Assembly (NCBI GenBank): GCA_965220105.1
Contig: OZ244811.1
Span: 3,534,001 to 3,598,000 of the forward strand
Direction: 5' to 3'
DNA from: Bin87 sp965220105
GTDB taxonomy: Bacteria; Chloroflexota; Dehalococcoidia; Lucifugimonadales; UBA3495
Length of the DNA: 64,000 bases
Below, piece by piece: positions 58,231 to 64,000 of the stretch. The position numbers and the translations under genes are program-made. Positions within the stretch are counted from its first letter, which is position 1. Every line of letters begins with the position of its first letter. The notes beneath the pieces are model-generated. The model searched no databases and was not told the origin of the DNA. It saw nothing but the letters and a program-made list of their open reading frames with translations.

Positions 58231-59283
58231 CTACCCCTCCACGGCGCGAATGACGCGATCCACGTTCTCGGGGCCGGGCGCCACGGTTTTGTCGTCGACC
58301 AGGCGCATAGCCTCTACGATGGCATCGTGGTAGGGGGTGGCTACGCCCGTTTCACGGCCCTTCTCGCAGATGAGCCCGTTCATAAAATCCACTTCGGATT
58401 TGCGGCCCTTGTGAACATCCTGGGCCATGGACGCCAGCCAGTTGACGCGCCCGCCAGCCTCGGACAACCGCCCGTCCAGCTCCTCAAAGACGTCGCCGGT
58501 GTCGGCGTCGGCCCAGAACTCGGCGGGGATGGCGTTGATGTCAACGACCTGTAGGCCCTGGGCCAGCCCGACCCGCGCGCCCTCCTTGGCCAGCTGAATG
58601 CGGATGCGGCGTATGCGGGCGTCGCCGGCCATTTCCTGGCTGCCGAGCTTGCTCATTGCCGAGATGGCGTTGCCCATGCCGTTCTGGCACAGTTTGGCCC
58701 ACCGCTCGCCCCACAGGTTGTCGGTGGCGTAGGCGGCGTCGATGTTGTCCAGTTTGGCAGCGATGGCCTGGGAACGGGACGAAATCTGGCCGGTGTTCTC
58801 GCCCACCCGGAAGACGGTATGGCCGTGGTCGCGACCCGGAGCGCCGCCCCGGTTGACGTGGCCGGGCTCCCACAGCGCCACCTCGATGTGCGAAGCGATG
58901 CAGCCCAGCTGGCGTTCCGGGCCAACGATGGACGCGATGGTTGGGTCGTTCCAGCAGTTCTGGATAGACACGAAGGCCCCGTCGTCCTTGACGTAGCGCT
59001 TGATGAAGTGGGTAGCCCACTCGGTGTCGTAGGACTTTACGGTGATGAAGGCGTAGTCGAAGGGTTCGGTGATGTTCTGGGCGTCGGTGAGGTGCATGGC
59101 GTTGACCGGCACCGTGAAGTCGCCCTGGCTGCCGCTGGCCCGCAGACCCTCGGCGCGCATTTTTTCGACGTGGGCGGGCCACATGTCGATGAAGGTAATG
59201 TCGTCCTCGCCGGCCTGTGCCAGGAAGGCGCCTACGTAGCTGCCCACGGCGCCGGGGCCCATGATTACGATGCGGTCTGCCAT
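58231..59283 (-). CDS. Ketopantoate reductase family (PanE/ApbA-like) dehydrogenase
   Basis: 350 residues from ATG 59283, with GGAG nine bases before. The nucleotide-binding motif is IVIMGPGAVGSYVGAFLA; the central helical part includes WGERWAKLCQNGMGNAISAM (typical K/N catalytic residues) and the family end region. It reduces a 2-keto acid or lactone with NAD(P)H; 2-dehydropantoate is not assured, as no panB/panC is near. Confidence 0.88.
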   Translation of the reverse strand: MADRIVIMGPGAVGSYVGAFLAQAGEDDITFIDMWPAHVEKMRAEGLRASGSQGDFTVPVNAMHLTDAQNITEPFDYAFITVKSYDTEWATHFIKRYVKDDGAFVSIQNCWNDPTIASIVGPERQLGCIASHIEVALWEPGHVNRGGAPGRDHGHTVFRVGENTGQISSRSQAIAAKLDNIDAAYATDNLWGERWAKLCQNGMGNAISAMSKLGSQEMAGDARIRRIRIQLAKEGARVGLAQGLQVVDINAIPAEFWADADTGDVFEELDGRLSEAGGRVNWLASMAQDVHKGRKSEVDFMNGLICEKGRETGVATPYHDAIVEAMRLVDDKTVAPGPENVDRVIRAVEG

Positions 59284-59386
59284 TGTGTTCATCTCCTGGG
59301 AAAATTCAGGGGAAAGATCAGGGGTGTTGCACTGCATTTTTACAGGGGGGAGCAGCATTTGTCCATTCCGACGGGGAGGGCCGATC

Positions 59387-59782
59387 TCAACGTTCGGTCT
59401 TGTAGGTTCGCAGTTCTGTGTGGCGGGCGAGCACGTCGAAGTCGGCGTCGTTGTGCAAAATGGTGGCGCCGGCGCGTATGGCGGTGGAGGCAATGAGGCA
59501 ATCAACCAGCTTGCGCACGGTTTCCCCCTGGCGGCGGCAACGGCGGTAGAGCGCGGCGGCATCGTCGTAGTCTGTCGTCACGGTTGGTATCGTTACCGCC
59601 CGCGCCAGTAGCCGCCGAAGGCTCAACAGGTGTGATTCATCCCGCGCTCCGGCCAGCACTTCCATTCGCACGGCGTCACAAACGGCAATCTCTTCCGCCA
59701 GCAGTTCATGAACGGTGTCGCTAACGGTAGATCCCGTGTTGCGCAGAAACTCTATCCACGCTGATGAGTCGACCAGTATCAA
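59387..59782 (-). CDS. vapC: VapC-like PIN-domain toxin
   Basis: 131 residues from TTG 59782, overlapping the antitoxin stop (TTGA). Acidic residues of the PIN fold: Asp in ILVDSSAWIEFL, Glu in AVRMEVLAG, Asp in KLVDCLIASTAI and Asp in HNDADFDVLA. Members cut tRNA or rRNA when free. The position after vapB is standard. Confidence 0.9.
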   Translation of the reverse strand: MILVDSSAWIEFLRNTGSTVSDTVHELLAEEIAVCDAVRMEVLAGARDESHLLSLRRLLARAVTIPTVTTDYDDAAALYRRCRRQGETVRKLVDCLIASTAIRAGATILHNDADFDVLARHTELRTYKTER

Positions 59783-59982
59783 GGGGCGCGGTTGGAACGC
59801 ATTGCTTCGAGGTCGCCCTCCCAACCAATACCCCGGAGGGCGCGGGCTTCATCAACGGAAGCGGGTTCGGCCGCCAGGGTTCGCAACGCAAAGTTGATCG
59901 CGTCGCGCTTGGTGGCAAGTCGATAACGCCGCATAACCTCGGCGCAGGCCTCATCGTCGATGTTAACGTTGGTGCGTGCCAT
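59779..59982 (-). CDS. vapB: VapB-like antitoxin
   Basis: 67 residues from ATG 59982, beginning MARTNVNIDDEACAEVMRRY and followed by ATKRDAINFALRTLA, a ribbon-helix-helix DNA-binding start. The C-terminal tail should wrap the toxin. It is co-translated with vapC and probably represses the pair. Confidence 0.88.
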   Translation of the reverse strand: MARTNVNIDDEACAEVMRRYRLATKRDAINFALRTLAAEPASVDEARALRGIGWEGDLEAMRSNRAP

Positions 59983-60118
59983 ACACCTACAATACACTCA
60001 TTGGCTATGGTCGGCAAACTATCCTGTGTAACGTGCATGACGCTGCAAGTAACCCCGACGGCTACTGCCTCAGGAGTGCGACCGCTACCAGGTAGAGGAA
60101 CCGGGCCACTCGTTCGTT

Positions 60119-60653
60119 TCACATCACTTCGGCTCGGTCCAGCGCCCAAACCCGAACTCTTGTATCCGGTAGTTCTAGATCACATCGCCGCCCAACTCTG
60201 TACCCAGGAGAGTAAAAGAACACATAAAGATTATTAGCGTTTGACTCCGCTAGCCTCCCAATATCTTTATTTATCTTGTCGTCATTGTTTGGATCAACTG
60301 CTGCGAACACCTCCGCCTCCACTACATCCGGACGGATACTTTCTATGTCCCTCCCGCGGCTTGTCCCCAGATGCAAACGTAGCCCACCGCAGTCAGGAAA
60401 CCAATCCAGCAAATGGCGGGCCGCAGCCAACGACGCCATTATTGTGGAGGTCTGAATTAAATTGCTCGATCAAGTTCAAGGGACGATTTTCCAAAGGGTG
60501 GCGGCCGTATTGATTGAACCTGAGCTTGTACAGGGCCTCCATCGGGTCAGCAGGGAGGTCATTCAATGCAGCACGTGTTTGAGCAGCCGCTTCGCATACC
60601 AGTTGCCGCAAGTTTTCAATGTTGGCATTGTCATTGACCGTTTGAACAAGCAT
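60119..60653 (-). pseudogene. Hypothetical protein with a possible nuclease fold, frameshifted
   Basis: ATG 60653 (GGAGG upstream) opens MLVQTVNDNANIENLRQLVC, and LENRPLNLIEQFNS ends at about 60470. The next frame begins TSTIMASLAAARHLLDWFPD and ends CDLELPDTRVRVWALDRAEV. One shift joins the two. The layout (a helical region then SIRPDVVEAEVFAAV) is like a restriction-fold protein. It has no clear family. Confidence 0.55.
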
Positions 60654-60760
60654 GATACCTCCGTTCGTTTGCACTGCTTTAATTCTTCGGAGTATTAGAA
60701 CGCATTTTGGCAGCGGCAAAATTGGTTCGTCCGCGCTTGCGGGGCGTCAGGGTACGGCCC

Positions 60761-62338
60761 CTACATTGCGACGACGCGGGCGTTATCAATTTGCGGCAAC
60801 GCCATGATTTCGGCCAGGGCTTCGGCGGATATGGGGTCGTCCACGCCCAGCACCATCATGGCCTGGCCACGGGGAGCGATGCGGCCCACTTCCATGAAGC
60901 TGATGTTGATGTTGCGACGCCCCGCGATGGTGCCCACCGCTCCGATGGTGCCCGGCTGGTCCTGGTTGTCCACGAACAGCAGATAGGGCGTGGACGGCGC
61001 AACGTCCATCCAGTAGTCGTTGACCCGCACCAGGTGCGGCTCGTCGCGCAGGGAGGTGCCGACGATGGTCAGGTCGTCGCCGGTGGTGTGTAGCGTGGCG
61101 GAAATCAGGCTGGCGTATTCCCGTCCGTCGGCGGAGGTTTGCTCGGTGATCTGCAACCCGCGCTGCTGGGCCAGCACCGGCGCGTTGATCATGTTGACGG
61201 CCTCCCCGCTGACCGGCGACAGCAGACCCACCAGGGCGGCAGCCTTCAGGATGGCGGTGTTGTGGTTGGCGATTTCGCCCTGGTAGCGCAAGGTCACGCC
61301 GACAAACTGCCCACGGGACATGTTGGTGAGCAGGCGGCCTACCATGGATGCCACCGGCACGTAGGGGGCCAGGATGGCGTGAACCTCTGGAGGCACGAAG
61401 GGTGCGTTGACGGTGTTGCGGGCCGGCTGTCCGTTGAGCACGGCGATGACCTGCTCGGCAGCCTCGATGGCCACCTCGCGCTGGGCTTCCTGCGTGGAAG
61501 CGCCCAGGTGGGGCGTGGCCATGAGGCGCGGGTGCTTCAGCAGCGGAATGTCACCCGGGGGTTCATTGGTGAACACGTCCAGGGCGGCGCCGGCCAGCTG
61601 CTCGTTTTCCAGCGCTTCCAGCAGGTCGTCTTCGTCGATGAGCTCGCCGCGGGCCACGTTGATCAGGCGGGCGCCTGGCTTCATCATCAACAGTTGCGGC
61701 TTGCTGATGAGCTTTGTCGTGCCGGCAGTGAGCGGAGTGTGCAGGGTGATGAAGTCAGCCTGCGGGAGCAACTCTTCCAGGGGCATGGTGGTGACGCCGA
61801 GACGGCTGGCGAAATCGGGAGCGACGAAGGGGTCGTAGGCGATCAGGCGCATACCGAAGCTGCTGGCGCGACGGGCGACCTCGGAGCCCACGCGGCCCAG
61901 GCCGATGATGCCCAAAGTCTTGTTGCGAACCTCGATGCCCATGAAGGCGGAACGCTGCCACTGCCCGTCCTTCATGGATGCGTAGGCCTGGGGCACGTTG
62001 CGGGCCAGGGCCAACATCAGGGCCATGGTGTGCTCGGCGGCGGCCACGGTGTTGCCGACGGGAGCGTTGACCACCGCGATGCCGGCGCGGGTGGCGGCGT
62101 CCAGGTCGATGTTGTCCACGCCTATGCCGGCCCGGGCCACGACTTTCAGGTTGCGGCCGGCCTCAATGACGGGCTCGGTTACCTTGGTCTCGCTGCGTAC
62201 CACCAGCGCGTCGTATTCGCCAATGGTGTCGACGAGTTCGTCGGGCGACAGGCCGCGCTTGATGTCCACGGGCAGGCTTTTTTGCAGCAGGTCGATGCCT
62301 TCGGCGGCAACGTTGTCGGTGATAAGTACTTTGGGCAT
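60761..62338 (-). CDS. serA: D-3-phosphoglycerate dehydrogenase
   Basis: 525 residues, long-form SerA catalysing the first step of serine synthesis. Catalytic domains: VVARAGIGVDNIDLDAATRA, the Rossmann motif LGIIGLGRVGSEVARRASS, the Arg-Gly-Glu stretch NVARGELIDEDDLLEAL and the Glu/His pair ATPHLGASTQEAQ. An intervening domain and a C-terminal ACT domain (TIAGRRNINISFMEVGR) suggest feedback control by serine. Confidence 0.97.
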   Translation of the reverse strand: MPKVLITDNVAAEGIDLLQKSLPVDIKRGLSPDELVDTIGEYDALVVRSETKVTEPVIEAGRNLKVVARAGIGVDNIDLDAATRAGIAVVNAPVGNTVAAAEHTMALMLALARNVPQAYASMKDGQWQRSAFMGIEVRNKTLGIIGLGRVGSEVARRASSFGMRLIAYDPFVAPDFASRLGVTTMPLEELLPQADFITLHTPLTAGTTKLISKPQLLMMKPGARLINVARGELIDEDDLLEALENEQLAGAALDVFTNEPPGDIPLLKHPRLMATPHLGASTQEAQREVAIEAAEQVIAVLNGQPARNTVNAPFVPPEVHAILAPYVPVASMVGRLLTNMSRGQFVGVTLRYQGEIANHNTAILKAAALVGLLSPVSGEAVNMINAPVLAQQRGLQITEQTSADGREYASLISATLHTTGDDLTIVGTSLRDEPHLVRVNDYWMDVAPSTPYLLFVDNQDQPGTIGAVGTIAGRRNINISFMEVGRIAPRGQAMMVLGVDDPISAEALAEIMALPQIDNARVVAM

Positions 62339-62502
62339 GGTTAAATAAGCACCTCGCGGCGGATTAGCACTTGAAGCCTAGCACACGGGGCACCGGCTGT
62401 CTGTTGGGAAGCAAGATCAGCAATGATTCCAAGGGTTCCGGTGATTGCTGGGGGGGTTATTGACCACCAAGCATTCGGACACTCCAAATCAACCCAATCC
62501 CG

Positions 62503-62532
62503 GCGTAGAGTATACAGGCGTAGAGTATACAG
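62503..62532. repeat. 15-bp perfect tandem repeat
   Basis: GCGTAGAGTATACAG occurs twice in direct succession in the gap between serA and the right-end operon. The unit contains the palindrome GTATAC. Confidence 0.85.
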
Positions 62533-62545
62533 CTGAGAGTGCCAT

Positions 62546-62842
62546 TCAATTCTTTCGTATGTTTACATACGTAATTTTGCTCAGGAAATCGGTGCTCACT
62601 AATTCCGATTCGCTCAATGTAGTGAGGTGAATCGGCAAGCCATCAAATTCCATCGACAATTTATCGACGATATTGGCTGCTGCAGATTGCACCATTTGGA
62701 GCTTCGTAGATTCATAAACGAGCAAAATGTCAAGGTCGCCAGGCGTATCTGACCAAAGGGCAGAGCCGAACAAATAAACACCGCTGAATTGGTCAAAGTA
62801 TCCATAGTCCACATGGAGCAAATGATCTAATATCTTACTCAT
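62546..62842 (-). CDS. Minimal nucleotidyltransferase domain protein
   Basis: 98 residues from ATG 62842. The signature GVYLFGSALWSDTPGDLDIL has the G-S...D-x-D of the polymerase-beta nucleotidyltransferase fold (MNT-like). A later KLSMEFDGLPIHLTTLS strand could supply the third acid. Its start overlaps the stop of the preceding gene (ATGA). As a short NTase without a HEPN partner it could be an antitoxin-like modifier or part of a defence unit. Confidence 0.82.
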   Translation of the reverse strand: MSKILDHLLHVDYGYFDQFSGVYLFGSALWSDTPGDLDILLVYESTKLQMVQSAAANIVDKLSMEFDGLPIHLTTLSESELVSTDFLSKITYVNIRKN

Positions 62843-63333
62843 TTCAAATTCTGATGTGCGAACGGGTAGAATTCTTTTAGCGTAAACACCCTGATTCCTT
62901 GCCCTGCGGCGTAGTCTCTCGCCTCGTCTGTAATACAACCACCGTTCCAGTTGTACAAATTTACAACGAGCAGTCCATCGCTAGCAGGCAATTTCTGGAG
63001 CGTAGAAACCGATAAACAGTACTCATAACACAGAATCAGGTCATGGCTACGGTTCGACAGCAGCTTTGACCGATGATTTAGCGTCAGTTTTGCAAGGTTC
63101 CGGGGGTCGTCGATTTCATATGGAATCCCCGTAAGTGCTAACCAACTGTGGAAGAATACTAAATCCTCAAGTCTCAACGTACTAGTCTGCGGGCGATAAA
63201 AGCGACCATTCCAATAGATTTGGTCGATTCTTGGTTGGTCATCAAGGTAGAGTTCTTCGGTGCCGGTTTCACCAATAAAACTAAGCACTGGCTCCGGTTC
63301 AAGTTGGATGGCTTGAAATGTCCCGTTTTCCAC
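62839..63333 (-). CDS. Unknown protein, middle gene of an HNH-NTase operon
   Basis: 164 residues from GTG 63333. Beta-rich first half (LSFIGETGTEELYLDDQPRI, GRFYRPQTSTL), helices in the second half, and a closing segment ASDGLLVVNLYNWNGG followed by GIRVFTLKEFYPFA that resembles the sheet end of restriction-like folds. No clear catalytic motif. It is tightly linked to both neighbours (27 bases from the HNH gene; overlap with the NTase gene), so it probably acts with them. Confidence 0.7.
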   Translation of the reverse strand: MENGTFQAIQLEPEPVLSFIGETGTEELYLDDQPRIDQIYWNGRFYRPQTSTLRLEDLVFFHSWLALTGIPYEIDDPRNLAKLTLNHRSKLLSNRSHDLILCYEYCLSVSTLQKLPASDGLLVVNLYNWNGGCITDEARDYAAGQGIRVFTLKEFYPFAHQNLK

Positions 63334-63360
63334 ATGATGGGATATAAAATTTTGAAGAGC

Positions 63361-64000
63361 CTACACATTGGATACAGACTTCTGTTCGCGAGCCTGCTCG
63401 ACGCCAAAAATGGAGCATAAGCGGTCGGGAAAGAGGTTTGCTCGGATGCCGTTATAACCCTCCCTAGTTTTGACGAACTCCCGATGATGGCTAGTAAATT
63501 CCTTCACGATGTCCTGATTACGAGGGTGTAGCAATGAAAGGTTTGCACGGAGCATCAATTCGATCTGCGTATTGTTTGCGATGATTTCCGGCTCAAATGC
63601 AACCCATAAATTGTGAATTTCTGCACTTTGAGTATTCGGTCCATAATCATTGAAAATCTCGCCGTTTCTCTCAAGGAGAGGTACAATAATTGCCTGCAAT
63701 TCATCAAATGTCTGGTGCTTTTTTGTAAACCGTTGTCGTATTTCGCGATTGCGGTTCTCTTTCCATTGCCGCAAGAGCGCAGGGGTCTGATCGGTACGCG
63801 TGCTATCGACTTCTCGGTGGCAATTCGCACACAGGAGAATTAGATTGTCAGCAGACACGTCACCATTATCTGTGTGAGCCACGATATGCGCCTGGTCTGC
63901 GATGGAAGCACAGCCGATCAGACGAATATTGCATTCCGGGTTCATGCAGTACCCCATGGACTCGGCCCATAGTGATCGTTCCACATTCCTCGGAACGGCT
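63361..64000 (-). CDS. HNH endonuclease, 5' end beyond the window
   Basis: At least 208 residues; the frame is open to the window edge (reading AVPRNVERSLWAESMGYCMN), so the true start is outside. HNH features: CMNPEC, AHIVAHTDNGDVSADNLILLC and ANCHREVDS, with the metal Cys pairs and the His/Asn core. The C-terminal 130 residues are helical with no SAVED domain. It leads an operon with an unknown protein and a nucleotidyltransferase. The sequence is more AT-rich than the chromosome around it. Confidence 0.85.
   Translation of the reverse strand, partial: AVPRNVERSLWAESMGYCMNPECNIRLIGCASIADQAHIVAHTDNGDVSADNLILLCANCHREVDSTRTDQTPALLRQWKENRNREIRQRFTKKHQTFDELQAIIVPLLERNGEIFNDYGPNTQSAEIHNLWVAFEPEIIANNTQIELMLRANLSLLHPRNQDIVKEFTSHHREFVKTREGYNGIRANLFPDRLCSIFGVEQAREQKSVSNV

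Noticed and set aside
61139..62344. 401-codon plus-strand open frame opposite serA
   Set aside because: Antisense of serA with no recognisable domain; very biased His/Gly/Gln composition is typical of a shadow.

Overview
The window looks like a chromosomal segment of a high-GC bacterium. It is most compatible with a Chloroflexota lineage of the Dehalococcoidia/SAR202 type. That placement is inferred from gene content and protein style (atpZ-B-E-F-H-A-G-D-C operon, Rex, a coaD neighbour resembling an F0 b-type stalk, EF-G2-like GTPase, many Uma2, MpaB-like and HpaB-like genes); there is no rRNA to prove it. Well-kept housekeeping blocks alternate with stretches of insertion sequences and decayed accessory genes. 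Housekeeping frames are clean while accessory frames are repeatedly broken, so the lesions are probably real rather than general sequencing error.

Layout. 0-6.4 kb: gamma-glutamyltransferase-like acylase divergent from an amidase, an SDR, an ISAs1 remnant and a DHH phosphoesterase. 6.4-14.5 kb: IS5, IS701 and IS21 debris piled against an RND efflux-pump pseudogene that is itself split by an IS701-type element with a CTAA target duplication, then a heptad-repeat protein. 14.5-21 kb: a frameshifted MpaB-like oxygenase, an IS3-type element with an IS66 element nested in it, the remains of a TIR (ThsB-like) gene and an hsdM gene (a dead defence locus), an HpaB-type hydroxylase and an IS1595 scrap. 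21-29.5 kb: small metabolic/stress genes, rnhA, EF-G2, two Uma2 paralogues and an acyl-CoA mutase large subunit. 29.4-33.7 kb: an unusual two-gene unit of a SNF2/RapA-like helicase and a Trp-rich acidic protein. 33.7-47.8 kb: tyrS-ribF, rsmD-coaD, a coiled-coil gene with an apparent AUC start, a bifunctional-nuclease family gene, the complete ATP synthase operon, rex and a DUF503 gene.

47.8-57.2 kb: a SelW/Rdx-family gene with an in-frame UGA and a bacterial SECIS-like hairpin (the strongest new observation), a hydrolase, a membrane Fe-S oxidoreductase, a second IS66 copy carrying three internal tandem expansions, sucCD, an IS630 element that splits a small gene, and a frameshifted doc toxin. 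57-64 kb: tRNA-Gly, a ketopantoate-reductase-like gene, vapBC, serA, and at the AT-richer right edge a compact operon of an HNH nuclease, an unknown protein and a nucleotidyltransferase that may be an uncharacterised defence module and runs off the window.

Together the intact genes describe energy metabolism (F1F0 ATPase, SucCD, acyl-CoA mutase, Rex redox control) and core biosynthesis (serine, CoA, flavin). The rest records heavy IS activity, pseudogene formation and turnover of defence and toxin-antitoxin cargo. Functional calls rest on recognised sequence motifs only; no database search was run.
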